From Desarmillaria ectypa (lineage: Eukaryota; Basidiomycota; Agaricomycetes; Agaricales; Physalacriaceae): a stretch of 64,000 bases of DNA. A program made the position numbers and the translations under genes. Within the stretch, counting starts at the first letter, position 1; every line of letters begins with the position of its first letter. Where the stretch lies: assembly GCA_030407005.1 (NCBI GenBank), contig JAUDYN010000009.1:682001-746000 (forward strand), written 5' to 3'. Below, piece after piece: positions 1 through 10,951 of this stretch. The notes beneath the pieces are model-generated. The model was not told where the DNA came from and searched no databases. It was given only the letters and a program-made list of their open reading frames with translations.

Positions 1-66
1 AACACGTAACAGCCCAGAGGGATCAGCTGACATTCCCAAGTCACATGCCTAAGGCAGTACCTAACA
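1..66 (+). repeat. Terminal fragment of a gypsy chromovirus LTR
   Basis: These bases match the last part of the roughly 410-bp LTR family found complete further on, for example the reverse complement of 8,738-8,800 and the end of 46,606-47,024. The shared stretch runs from the 'cgtaacagccc' block to the terminal 'taaca'. The rest of the LTR lies left of the window. The orientation is opposite to elements 1 and 2. Copia sequence begins directly after it, so this LTR probably inserted into the copia element. Confidence 0.7.
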
Positions 67-99
67 TTATCCCAGCAACAATACATCAAGGGAATACTC

Positions 100-853
100 A
101 CCCATTACCACTCCACTTGATCCTAATATCACCCTGTGAAAGCGACCAGCTGATGAACATGTTGAGCCTACCATCCAAGGCAGATATCAGTCTACTATCA
201 GCTCATTAATATATGCCACAATTTGCACATGGCCTGACATCACATATGCCATACAATTGTTAAGCTAGTTCTCAAATAACCCAGGTCCCAAACACTGGTC
301 AGCTGTAAAGTGAGTGTTTAGGTATCTATCTGGAACAAAGGACTTAAAGCTCACCTTCCAAGCCAACAAAGAACATGAGGTTCTCAGCACCAGTTACACA
401 GATGCAGATTATGCATCCAATCCAGATGACCAAAAGTCAGTCTCAGGCTACACCTACCTGTTGGGAGGTGGAGCATTCGCATGGTCATCCAAGAAACAGT
501 CGACCATTGCCTTGTCATCCACAGAAGCAGAATACATGGCTCTGACACATGCAACATGTCAAGCAATCTGGAATTGCAATTTCTTAGCCAAATTGGGTTA
601 CATTCAAGAAGAACCTACTCTGGTATTTGAAGACAACTAATCCATGATTGCTATCATCAGAGATCCACAATATCACATGTGGTCAAAGCATTTTGACATG
701 CAGAATCATTTTGTCTGTGAAAAAGTAGAATCCAGAGTTATTAAACTATTGTATTGCCCCACCAATGAAATGGTTGCCGACATTTTTACAAAAGCATTGC
801 CAAGACCCAAGCATGAGAAGTTCATTCATGAATTAGGCCTATTGCCATCTTGA
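100..853 (+). pseudogene. Ty1/copia pol fragment: end of RT and RNase H
   Basis: This is the 3' part of a copia polyprotein. Before the RNase H there is the RT connection region with a WPDI-like motif and an FRYLSGT block. The RNase H part carries DADYAS, SVSGY, AWSSKKQ and STEAEYMA, followed by the end-of-pol block ADIFTKALP. Three in-frame stops break it: TGA at 311 (before the FRYL block), an upstream TAG, and TAA at 638 where the family normally has a Gln codon in DNQS. The first two fit C-to-T change. No 5' part, integrase or gag is present, so it is a dead, 5'-truncated relic. Confidence 0.85.
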
Positions 854-1140
854 GGGGGAGTGTTGAAGATGTGCTCAGCTGCATATGGCAATCCAGCAAT
901 TGGAGCAATGTTGAAGCACTCAAACCTTCGCGCACCTTCTCCTTGACTCGATCGCCTGTCTGCTCACTCAGCAATGAGTCAGACATGGACACTAGTAGAT
1001 AATAGTATATTCTAGAAGTACCCATCTTGTAGTATATATACTGGACAGACCAGCCTACTAATAATAACAGATTCATATTCTTACTCTCACCCACATCTCT
1101 CACATGGTCAAGTCTCATAGTTTACCACTGCACTCATAAC
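852..1140 (+). repeat. Polypurine tract and probable 3' LTR of the copia relic
   Basis: Immediately after the pol stop comes a purine run (gagggggag, 852-860) and then TGTTGAAG at 861, the usual arrangement of polypurine tract and LTR start. A TATA-like stretch (tatatatactgg, about 1,034) fits an LTR promoter. The 3' end of the LTR is not clear. I see no good CA terminus with a target-site duplication, and the partner 5' LTR is outside the window, so the end given is only a guess. Confidence 0.5.
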
Positions 1141-1449
1141 CTCCATTATACACTCTTTTACAATAAAAAAGTTTCAGGGTCACATGTGGGGGTGATGGTA
1201 TCAGTGGACATATACTCTGATGACATTCCAGTGCTATTGAACATGGTACTTACAACCCAACAAATTGCACAGGATTGATCATTCCTTCACTGCAAGGAGC
1301 ATGCTCAGTCACATCTGTCCATCCACCTTGTATTTCAAGGTTGTAAGAGGCTCATAATATGAGGCAGACAATGGAAATATGAAGACTGAGGGCACTACTA
1401 GAAGGTTTATCATCTACTGTGCAGCCCACAGTACAACTAACTACCCGAA
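1141..1449. other. Stretch with no recognised gene
   Basis: AT-rich, CpG-poor sequence between the copia relic and the decayed minus-strand gene. It may include the end of the copia LTR. I see no coding signal, RNA gene or repeat I can name. Confidence 0.4.
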
Positions 1450-2520
1450 ATCATAGCCAGATTATGAAGTGAACTGGGGGTGGCCAGTTTCCAAGTCTGC
1501 AGTAAAGCAACACATGAGAATAAATTGTGATCCACATGCTAGACATACCATCAGCACTCATGGGTGGGGTCTTTGGTTCAATGTTCTGGAACTGTGTTTT
1601 ACTGGATATGACAGTCCCTACCACTACAGATACATTTAACTTGCCATACGAACATGGATATTGCTGGACTATCATCTTTGTTCATTGCATAATGCTTCTC
1701 ACTGAGACAGAACAGTAGGCCTTGATGATAATGCAAAGAGATTTGAACTCAGGAAACTGACCTTGGGTAAGAAGGTGATCAAGTGTCACCCATATCTCAT
1801 CTGAATATTTCAGGATGTAGTCCTTTCTATACATTTCTAAGATGATTGTTAAATGTTTGAGAAGCAACACTCTGCTCTTTTTGACAGGATTTTCCAGTGA
1901 CAGTATCCACCATCCCAAGATGTCAGCCATAGTGTAAGCAGGGAGCCCCATGACCTTCTCCTGCCCATGGATGTCAGTACACAGTGTCTTCAAGTGTGAA
2001 AGGACAAAAGATTTTTGTTTCTCTTTTCAGGTTGTCTGGCCCCTCATTGCATCTGAATTCATGATGAGACAGGAGAATGAAGTTGAAGCACATCAAGTAC
2101 TTACTGCCTTCAATATTATGCATATGTCTTATATTAAACTCAGAAAGATTCTTCACAGTTTTCTGAAGAAATTAGCTAACTTTAGGGATATCATCAAAGT
2201 GCACATCCAGCATGATGACTCTCTGCAATTTATTAGCTGACCTAAAAGTTCCATTCAGAGCTGCAAACCATAAGCCACCATTTATATTAACTGCCCAAAG
2301 GTGCAGCAATAAAGGAAGTGGCCCAGCATATGGCCAGAGGTTTATCTTCACATAGCATATGTTTGAGCAGGACACCTCCACCAGCATAGAAAAATGGTGT
2401 ATGAAGTCAAAAAGCTGATACTGGTCATAAAATAATGTCAATTTGAGATGAAGACCCTTAAGAGGTAGTGTGGATAAGGCATATAATAAAGCTTGTTGAC
2501 AGTCAATAGATGTCATAGTT
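1450..2520 (-). pseudogene. Decayed hypothetical gene, possibly leucine-rich repeat type
   Basis: Protein-like stretches follow each other on the minus strand: 2,516-2,172, a middle part around 2,156-1,974, 1,993-1,682 and 1,675-1,451. The first is rich in regularly spaced leucines (LSTLPLKGLHLKL-like), reminiscent of fungal F-box/LRR proteins. The third contains a tryptophan-rich block (ILGWWILSLENPVKKSR). I do not recognise the family. The pieces lie in different frames and are separated by stops, so this is either a multi-exon gene that has decayed or only a relic. CpG is nearly absent, as in the neighbouring repeats. Confidence 0.35.
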
Positions 2521-3129
2521 CTGTCAAGAAATTAGATCCACTAGAGATGTTTTAGATGTCATAGATGTTTTAGTATACATATTTATAATTTTGAAAACAG
2601 AACACACTCACTGCTGAGTATACTCAAGCTATGAACCTAGAATTTAAAGGATGCAACCCATCCTACCTTGCCAGAATGCCTCTCCAGTAATTTGAGACAC
2701 ATGGTAGTCATGGGAAAGAAAGAATGATCTTATCTCAGAAGTCTAGTCTGCTATTATAGCAAACTCTGCCTGCTACAATGACAGTGAATAAAACTTTTTG
2801 GTTTTTACTCTCACTATCACATCATCACACAATCTACCACTTTCTCATCATGAGCATTCATATTAATATCATTGAAAAGCTCTATTTGTTTTTGTTGCAA
2901 TGCTTTGAAGAAACATGACCATCAAATCATATTAAGGGCATCAAGCAGCAAATGATCATGCAATCTGCTTGTTGTCTTCATTATCACCAAGAGCTTCACT
3001 TAGATCATACTGGTATATGTGTATGCCAACCTAGTTTTTTGTGCAGTCATAACAGCTTGACAATCTTAACTATCTCTTAATTTCACATTATATATGAATC
3101 TGATACTATATAGCTTATGTGCTAAGATG
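2521..3129. other. AT-rich spacer, nothing recognised
   Basis: No coding region, RNA gene or repeat could be supported here. The duplicated MFS segment begins to the right, near 3,130. Confidence 0.4.
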
Positions 3130-4086
3130 TTATGGAGCTGCCAAAAGGCAGAAACAAGATCAGAGAGAAGCTGGAGAAGTTGGAAGATGCATGTGCAGCC
3201 CAAAGGTGCATACATAACTATTCTGCTAAGAGGGAAGCTTACATACAGTTTATACAAGGTTCTACTCATACTCCATATACTTCTTTCACTATATTATACA
3301 TAGTGTCTAAGAACATTATTCATTAGCAGTTGTAGATACTCCCTTTGAGAGTATATAGTTAATCTGAGGAGCATATATCCTATATAGACTTCAAGCCTTC
3401 TGAACTGCATGTTTCCCCTTACTGACATCTAAGAATACTCTTGGGGCTGAAAATGAAGGTTATTATACTGGTTTTCAACATTTGTAGTATGGCTAGGTAA
3501 AGTTTATGCCTTATTTCTCAGAACAAACTCATATTTCTTTGCCAACCAGGTACTGCCACAGACATTCTCACTGTTGCTTTATATATACCCATTATCTCTT
3601 TCCAGTTAAAGGTACTCAGTTATAAGAATATAGCTTCTCTAACTGGATGGCTTGGTTTTGCATATATATAACCCTGTTTGACCCTCTGTCACCAAGTCTG
3701 ACTCTTGCTTGCTTCTAGGGTGAAAGCACTGTCATAGGTATGTTTTTTTATTTTAAGATGCTGCATAGCATTCAACTTGAAATAGTGGCTGAGCAGCCTG
3801 TGTGCCCATTGCTATATGGTCTGAAGTTTATGATATATGAAAGTACTCTTATATTGCTAGAGCATTAATACTTGTCACTTTTCAGATCATGCTCATAGAG
3901 GCTCCTACTTACTAGGTTATGTGTCTTGCATAATTTTTTCAGAGCACAGAATCTGCAGCAAGGATGATTGTTGGCCTAGCACTGGTGTAAGTTTGTCCTT
4001 AGTTATAACACTCTCACTTATATATCTCTCTGTAGATGTGACAGAAGTCCTCCTAAAGTTGCTAAAAGTGGGTAATTCACAGTCTG
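3130..4086 (+). pseudogene. MFS transporter relic, copy 1, 5' part
   Basis: First piece of a decayed major-facilitator gene. After an AT-rich leader with a short first exon (near 3,417-3,487), the segment at 3,551-3,670 reads as the first transmembrane helix and following loop of fungal VAT-type drug/amine transporters (ATDILTVALYIPII, then ASLTGWLGFAY). A later exon ends at about 3,987 in a GTAAGT donor, with a probable acceptor near 4,033. The same sequence recurs at 31,116-32,100 with about 2.3-kb unit length. Element 1 is inserted at 4,087, and the gene resumes at 20,975 and again at 30,223. In-frame stops and frame changes show that it is dead. Confidence 0.55.
4082..4086. repeat. Target-site duplication GTCTG of element 1 (left copy)
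   Basis: GTCTG precedes the LTR start at 4,087 and recurs at 20,970-20,974 directly after the far LTR. It marks the insertion point of the whole 16.9-kb nested block. Confidence 0.9.
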
Positions 4087-4381
4087 TGTTATGTACCGAC
4101 TTGGGCACATAACTTGGGGCAGTCAGCTGATCCCTCTGGGCCATTATGCGTTCGAATGATCACCCAAGTGAGAGAAAGGAGCTGATAGCCTTCTGTGTTG
4201 TGCAAACAAGAAGTATATGGTTTGTAATTTAAACAAGAGATAGAGTACAACTGTCTAGTTTACTCTGTTTATATAGTATTTCTATGGCATTATAATTAGA
4301 TGAAATGCTATGGTCCATGCACAAACAGTGTCGAAGTTGGATGATCCGGGAGGATCATAGAACCAATGGAAAACATCTGGG
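4087..4381 (-). repeat. Truncated 3' LTR of element 1
   Basis: About the first 295 bases (plus-strand order) of the 410-bp LTR, matching 20,560-20,853. It ends in ...ctggggtg and then jumps into pol sequence that in element 2 begins near 10,787. The missing parts are the LTR end, polypurine tract, chromodomain and integrase, consistent with one internal deletion of roughly 1.75 kb. Confidence 0.85.
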
Positions 4382-6110
4382 GTGGTGGTTAAGGGACTTC
4401 TTGATTCCCTGGTCCCACTGCTCCTTCTGCTTTGTTGCATCTCTTATATGCATGAATCTTTCTTCCGTTGTTGGTAATACCAATGCTCGGAAGTGTTCTG
4501 GGGATAGAATGACAATATCTTGATTATCTTCTTTTCCCTGATCATGATCGTCTCATCTACTGAGAAGATCGGCCTTCTGATTAGCGGTTCCAGCTTTATG
4601 TTGCAGGATAAAGTGGTACTCAGCTAATTCGGTGACCCACTGAGCTTGTCGGTGATTCAACTTCTGGGGTTTCCAGAAGTACTGAAGATTCTGGTGGTCG
4701 GTCCAGATCTCGATGGTCTCTTTGGCACCCATAAGATAATGTCGCCATTCTTCTAATGCCAGCATGATTGCCAGCAACTCCTTATCATAGATTTCGTAGT
4801 TGTGCTCAGTGGCAGTGAGCACCTTTGACATGAAGGCGACTGGTCTCCATTTGCCTTCCTTTTCTTGACTAAGAATGGCGCTGATGGCTCCATTGCTAGC
4901 GTCGGCTTCTACTCGGAACTTTCCATCATCTGAAGGAATCATAAGAATTATGTTGGTGGTCATCAACTTCTTTAGTTGATTAAACACTTGTTCTTGTTCT
5001 GATCCCCACTTCCAGTCCACTTTGCCGGTTAACTATGTGAGGGGTTGGACTATTTTGGAATAGTCCTTGATGAACTTTTGGTAGAAGTTTGTGAATCCTA
5101 AGAAGGATTGTAACTCCTTCTTTGTCGGGGTTGGCCATTCTGCTATTCCCACAATCTTGACTGGGTCCATGCAAATGGCGTCTTTGCTGATGATAATCCC
5201 AAGGTATTCCATCTCGAGTACCTCAAACTCGCATTTTTCAGCTTTGAGGAACAGCTTGTTCTCTTGAAGTCTTTAGAGTACTTGTTGTACTACGTTCCGG
5301 TGTTCGGACAAGGATTTTGTGAAAATGAGTATGTCATCGAGGTAAATGGTGACCTTCCCTCCAGCGATCAAATCCTTGAAGATGTCATTCATCATCCACT
5401 GGAACATGGCTGGTGAATTCGTGAGTCTGAAGAACATTACCGTGGGCTCAAAGAGTCCTTGGTTCATTCTGAATGCAGTTTTCTTCATCTCCATCCTGAA
5501 TTCAGACATTGTTATATCCCCAACGAACGTCCAGCTTGGAGAAGTATTTGGCTCCCCGTAACTTGTCGATTAGTTCGGAAATGAGTGGAAGGGGATAATG
5601 ATTCTTGATTGTCATTTCGTTCAGTTTCTGGTAATCCTGAACCAGTCATAGAGAACCATCCTTTTTCTTGATGAAAAAGAAGGGAGAAGTGAAGGGAGAT
5701 TTCGAGGGGCGAATTCACCCTGAGTCTAAGTTCTCATCCAAGAACTTGTCCAATTGTTCCTGCTCATTGCGATTGAGCAGGTACACCTTGCAATCCAAGG
5801 TAGATTTTGCGTTGGAGACCAGCTCGATTGCGTGGTCCCAGGGTCTTCTCTCTGGTAATTCATTGAAGCTTTCCTTAGAGAATAAATCTCTAAAGCTTTG
5901 ATACTGAGGAGGCATGAGCTCCTCGAACGTCTGCTTCAGTTTTTCAGCATTGGCGGCTGCAGCCAACTCGTTCACATGGTGGATGGCATAAAGGATGATT
6001 TCTTCCTGCATATTGACAGCAAGAATACTTTCCCCTTCCTCGAGCTCTTCGTCCCATCGGTCTTCTTCATCTGCATCGGGTAGGGTGAAGTGGTTCTGGA
6101 CGCAATGACA
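4382..6110 (-). pseudogene. Element 1 pol: RNase H and reverse transcriptase
   Basis: Reading leftward, RT lies at about 6,010-5,040 and RNase H at 5,020-4,553. RT motifs are visible: the YLDD catalytic box with the following ILIFTKS block near 5,330-5,345, and the preceding FFRLTNSPAMFQ block. RNase H has the VEADAS and YEIYDKELLAI blocks and ends in the tether sequence before integrase (HKAGTANQKADLLSR). Stops break the frame, including the TGA right after DLLSR that also occurs in element 2, where the intact codon would be CGA. Integrase is deleted. Confidence 0.88.
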
Positions 6111-7600
6111 TCATCCGAATGTCAAGGTTCCCACCTTCCAGTTGATGAAAGGGTTATAGCGTTTAAGCCAGTCGTGTCCCAAATATACGGTTTTGGAACC
6201 AAGGTCTGTGACTGTGAGGTCAATGTGCTCGCTATGTCCTCCAATTGTCATCCGGAGTTCTACGAACTCAGTGACATCCCCTGCCTTATTGCGCGTTCCG
6301 TCAGTATTATAGACCGGTATAGGGGCTGCGGCCTTCCTGGTGTCCAACTGATGTTGTTGGACATAGGTTCAGTTGATAGAACTACCCGTGCAGCCACTAT
6401 CCAACAATGCTTGGGTTGTCAAGGTTTGTTTCCTGGTGCATGGGGAAAGTTGGATGTCTACCAAGAAGTCCCGTCTGGAACTCTTGGTACCTCGAATGTA
6501 ACGAATGGGTTCGTGTAATTCATAGAGCTGTTCCCGGGCAATGCTCCCTCCCATCTGTAAGCTTTGAATAAGCTCTTTGTTGATTTCTCCAAATCGTTTG
6601 GGATGTACCCAAATGGACAGAACTGCTTTGGCGTTTGCCAAGTTCTTGGAGTTGCGTATTGCACGTATCATCCAGTCTATTCCAAATGGCTTGAGCCATT
6701 GGAATCTGTTCTGCTTCCCCATACATTTGGAAGTGTTTGATACCCCCTTGTTAGGATAGGTGTCGGTTTCAATGCTTCCCCTTGCATTTGGAAGATCGAT
6801 GGTCTGTGGTTCCAGTGTTCTAGATATCGGGGTACTGGCTTTGGATTGGCTGACTTGCCACATCCTAAAAGCCGTGTCATCTTCTTTGTCGGGTACTTCG
6901 ACGATTGTGGTTCTGCTGAAATGCCCCCTTTTTACTGCCTGGGTGCTAGCAGGATCCTGTCCCTTTTCTTTGGCCAGCACCACTCGCGATGGAGTTTGAA
7001 TTTCCTTGGTCATTGACTCCCAGCTAGTGCCTAAGGCGACCTTCGCATGTTTTTCGACCCTTTGACTTGCCGGCCCGGTTTGGTACTCAGCTTCATCAAG
7101 TTTTCCACTCCCCGGACCGGTTTGTCTGGGTCGTCAGTCCTGGCCTTGGTTAGAGGCACTGTCCTGGTCCTCCGCCGACCCTGGCGGAACTGGTGAGCTT
7201 GCCCCGCTGCTCGAGGCAGGTACTGGGACAGTCGGACTTCTGGGAGGCCCGAAGGAGTCCTGCCTACTGGTCCCTGCTCATCGCTGTGTGCTCAGCGGCG
7301 TATCTGGTGAGCACTGCTCATTGGACTTTGTTGCGGTGCCAACACCACTTGGCAAGTCCCACTCCAGTTCGTTGGAGGCTCGGGATTTGTTACTACAGAT
7401 ACTAGTATCAGCATCTTCTAGGAGGATGACGTACCTGTTTGTTCTTGCTGATTCTTTCTTGGTCTTCGGCTTCGGTGAAGTCATAGATATATTTGTTTTT
7501 GTAGGTATTTTTCTATTTTCATAATAATTAGTCCGACCCATGGAAACTGAGGACACACCTTGAGACTTGGGTGTGCAAGGGGAATCGAACCCTTGATGCC
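6111..7600 (-). pseudogene. Element 1 pol N-terminus and aspartic protease
   Basis: Minus-strand stretches 7,556-7,278, 7,013-6,369 and 6,347-6,111 form the start of pol. The first continues from the gag stop in the -1 frame. The second ends in the retropepsin active-site block LLDSGCTGSSIN, and the third holds the downstream protease half (VTDLGSKTVYLGHDWL). Family knowledge: this dimeric aspartic protease processes Gag-Pol. Frame breaks between the stretches show decay. The matching region of element 2 is 12,515-13,984. Confidence 0.8.
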
Positions 7601-7610
7601 CTACTCTTTT
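7569..7610 (-). promoter_or_regulatory. Gag stop, A-run and hairpin at the gag-pol junction (element 1)
   Basis: On the minus strand the gag frame ends GTA AAA GAG TAG (TAG at 7,603-7,601). A hairpin with a CAAGGG/CCCTTG stem and a TTCGATT loop follows. The loop region contains GGTTCGATTCC, identical to a tRNA T-arm/Pol III B-box consensus. The pol frame is -1 relative to gag and is open across this spot. See the element 2 copy for details. Confidence 0.55.
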
Positions 7611-8737
7611 ACCTCCTTGATCTTGGAGGTGCTTGGCACTACTGTGTCAGTGGGCCCCATGTATCTCACAACATTCTTCTCTTTTCTCATAGGGCAATCC
7701 CTGCTCAGGTGACCCTTTTGGTCGCACCTGAAACAGCGCCCCTCGGCTCATTGCCGGTCCAAGTCCATGGGCTTCCCCCCCCCCCCCCCCCCCCGTACAT
7801 TGTCCACTTACCGGTTCCAGCATCGCGACTGGTTCCTCCACTCCTGGCACTCGGCTTTGGAGCTGAGGAACTTGTCGCCCCAGTGGTATTCTTGCCGCTG
7901 GGTTGCTGTTGCTGGGGACATGGACCCTGCTTCTGGCTGTCCCAAGGCATACTTGTGGTCTGGTCAAAGACCCATTTCCGCTGTCTCTCTTCATACATCC
8001 GGAGGATGCATTCCTTCCACTCCAGATATGAGCGCGGAATACTCACACCCATGTTTAAAATAAAGGTCGTGTACAAACTAGGCACTCCTAGTCATACCAC
8101 CTTCACCATTGCGCCACGCTCGGCCTCATTGGATCTCTGGCCCGCTAACTTTACTTCTTCTTCCAGCTTCTGGAAGTAGTGGGAGGTGGGCTGTGCTCCC
8201 ATGCGCAAGTCGAACATGCGCTTTTCGTGAATCTCCTCAATCATGGGATCTCGGAATTGTTGAGTGACTAGGTCAACGAAGTCGGCCCAGTCGGGATATC
8301 GGAAGTGGGTGGCGGTACCGTCAAAGGTGTCGCCTACCCAATATTCGGGTCTCTTGTAGACTCACCAGTCCTTGGCGGCGCCCTCAAAATGGGACGTCGC
8401 AAACAGTACCAGGTGTGATGGCACCTGGAAGTAGTGCCAGAACACTTTGAAATAGGCGATGCAATCGCCTATGAAGTGTTCAATATCGTCATGGTCCCCC
8501 TTGAATGGGGCGGGGACCTTGACAAGGGTTGGCTTAATGCCCAGATAGGGGGCATCAGTGGCGGCATTCCCAACCGGGTTCGGGATTGGGTCAGGTGGTC
8601 CCTGACCAGGGGGTGGTCTTGGGATCGAAAATCGATCCGGCCTGTACCCCGGGTAACTTCTTGGTGGCCCCGGCGGTCTTCCCCTCTCTGGCTCCTTCTC
8701 CCACTCTTGGACTCGGAGGTAGTCTGCCAATGTCTTG
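7601..8737 (-). pseudogene. Element 1 gag, C-terminal half with zinc knuckle
   Basis: Gag reads leftward from 8,737, where it is interrupted by element 2, to the TAG at 7,601. It contains the capsid-like region around 8,730-8,040 and a CCHC nucleocapsid knuckle near 7,735-7,690 (C-X2-C-X4-H-X4-C). A run of 20 C on the plus strand (7,775-7,794) lies in the glycine-rich linker before the knuckle and shifts the frame. The upstream part of the same gag continues at 17,213, on the other side of element 2. Confidence 0.85.
7775..7794. repeat. Homopolymer run of 20 C
   Basis: Twenty consecutive C on the plus strand inside element 1 gag. The corresponding place in element 2 (about 14,205-14,215) has only short C runs broken by other bases, so this is a local expansion. 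Sequencing error in a homopolymer is also possible. Confidence 0.9.
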
Positions 8738-9151
8738 TGTTATGCACCGACTTGGGCACATGACTTGGGACCATCAGCTGATCCTCTCTGGGCCGTTACG
8801 CGTTTGAACGATCACCCGATTGAGAGAACTGCGCTAATAGTCTTTGGTGTAGTGCAAGTAAGAGGTTTATAGTGTTAATTAAAACAAGAGATAGAGTACA
8901 ACTGACTAGTTTACTCTATTTATATAGTATTTCTACGGCGTGTATATTTAGGTGAAACACTGTGGTCCATGCACAAATGGTGTCGAAGTAGGATGATCTG
9001 GGAGGATCATAGAGCCAATGGGAGTTGTCTGGGGTGACAGATGGTGAGAACGAGGGTGGTATCCGGCAAATAGCTGGATACGAGTCAGTTTCTGGACTAG
9101 ATTAGATGAATGAGTCATGGATATGACTCAGATAACGGAAAAATCATAACA
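8738..9151 (-). repeat. 3' LTR of element 2
   Basis: 414 bp with inverted ends TGTTATG/CATAACA. Read on the minus strand it holds a TATA box (TATATAAA) about 34 bases before the predicted RNA start (ATCTCTTGTTTTA). Flanked on the left by TSD TCTTG and on the right by the polypurine tract. Confidence 0.93.
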
Positions 9152-9164
9152 TTACCCCCTTGTT
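9152..9164 (-). other. Polypurine tract of element 2
   Basis: The minus strand reads AACAAGGGGGTAA immediately before the 3' LTR, the expected plus-strand primer. The same tract is present at elements B (22,114), D (35,978) and E (46,593). Confidence 0.8.
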
Positions 9165-9184
9165 TAAAGCAGTCGTCCCGACTG

Positions 9185-10951
9185 CTAAGGCTCTTCCAAA
9201 GGGGTGTCGTGCTGTGTTGCGATTTGACTGATCCAGTACTGATCAATCAGCTTTTTCCATATTTCTTCGTCTGGATTGATGATCCATTTGACACGTCCAT
9301 CTGTTCTTTTGGTGAGGTAGGCTACGTCGCCATGCTCCGAATATTCGTGGTCCAGTATTTTGACCACTATTTTCCTGGTTGCGATTTTTGGAGCATATAT
9401 GGCGCGGTTTACGTTGGCCTTATACTCTTGGATTGCTTCTGAGGTGTTCTTCATTTCGTTCTCTCGGACCCATGAATTGTGTTCACGAGTCCATCCCTTC
9501 CATTTAACTAGGTAGTCTGTGACTTCCCTAGATGGTTGTCCTCGCTTGGACCATACCTTTCTGGTGCGCGAGTCCAAGACTTCTTCGATTTCGTACTCTT
9601 CTTGACCGTCGATGAGGTCTGGAGGAGGAGGAGGCGGTTGTTCTTGATTTGCAAATGAGGGTGCGACATATGGAGTCAGCAGTTTCTCATTGAACCGGGG
9701 ATGGATCTTCCAGTGGGGTGGCAGTTTTAGTTTGTATGCTGTCGCTCCCGACTTTTCAACGATTTCGAACGGTCCTGTTCGTTTATTGTCAAGCTTCTTC
9801 TTTGGTCGTGGAAGGTGAAGGTTGGCGGTATCAAGCCATACCTTGTCTCCAATTCGGTATTCTCGTTGAGTCTGCTTCTTTTTGTCTTATTGCACCTTCA
9901 TTTGTGTTGCCGCCTTTTCTAATGCTTTGTGGACCTCCTTATGGACTTTGGCCATAGTTTCCATAAAGTCAACGGCTGCAGGGTTTACAAAACCGGTTTT
10001 CTGTATTGACTCAGGGATGAGTCGGGGATTTCGTCCGTATAGGACCATGAAAGGACTTTTGCCCATGGCCGAGTGAACTCGGTTGTTGTGGGCGAATTCG
10101 GCGAGTGGTAGCCATGCTACCCAGTTGGTCTGTCTATGGTTGACAAAGATTTGGAGGTATTTTTCAACCTCCTGATTGACTCTCTCTGTCTGTCCGTCTG
10201 TCTGCGGATGATAGGCCGTAGACGCATTCTGAGTGATATTCAGCATTTGATATAGTTCTTTCATAAATGCTGAAACGAATTGGGGTCCTCTGTCAGAGAT
10301 GACCACTTGCAGCATTCCATGCTTCGCATATACTTGGTTGCAAAGGATTAACGCCCATCCTTCTGCTGATAGTTCCTCATTGCATGGATTCAACAGAATA
10401 TTCTTTGAGAAACGGTCTACGATGACTAGTAGAGCGTCGAATCCATCTGACTCAGGGAGTCCAGTGACCATATCAACTGAGATATGCATCCATGGTGTAT
10501 CAGGAATTGCATTGGGATGGAGAGGGGCAGCCTTGGCCTGCGTGTCGCTCTTCGTCCTTTGACAAGTCTCACATCCCTTGATGTAAGATTCCACGTCCTT
10601 CTTCATCTTTGGCCACCAATACTCACGAAGTATGAGTTCTTTGGTTTTGGCGATTCCGGGGTGTCCAGCGGTGATATGATCATGAAATTGTGCCATGATT
10701 TCACCGTGTAGTATCGAATCATTGGGGACGTAGACTCGTCCGTCATACCACAGGATTTCGTTTTCCTGTGTGATTCCCCTTTCATGGTTGAGGGACTTTT
10801 CGATTCCCTGGTCCCACTGCTCCTTCTGTTTTGTTGCGTCTCTTATACGCGTGATTCTTTCTTCCGTGGTTGGTATTATCAAGGCACGGAAGTGTTCTGG
10901 GGATAGAACGACAATGTCTTTGTTGTCTTCTTTTCCCTGATCGTGATCATC
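9185..10951 (-). pseudogene. Element 2 integrase with chromodomain
   Basis: Reading leftward: HHCC zinc-binding block near 10,690-10,560 (GHPG...CETCQRTK), the catalytic core with D (SVDMVTG), D (VISDRGPQF) and E ([11 protein letters not shown]), the GPY/F-type block around 9,770-9,700, then the chromodomain near 9,520-9,430 (YLVKWKGW...NSWV) and a conserved tail of about 80 residues. The polyprotein is broken by a TGA at about 10,951, where CGA is expected, and a TAA at 9,887. The chromodomain places the element in the chromovirus branch, whose members target chromatin marks. Confidence 0.92.

Noticed and set aside
822..1118. Minus-strand open frame next to the copia pol end
   Set aside because: It overlaps the copia stop, polypurine tract and LTR and shows no protein motif.
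7569..7603. A tRNA gene at the gag-pol junctions, suggested by GGTTCGATTCC
   Set aside because: Only a T-arm-like hairpin is present. There is no acceptor stem, D-arm or anticodon arm in the right place, and part of it overlaps the gag stop codon.
7767..8179. Plus-strand open frames opposite element 1 gag
   Set aside because: Proline runs come from the poly-C stretch and antisense gag. No conservation in other copies.
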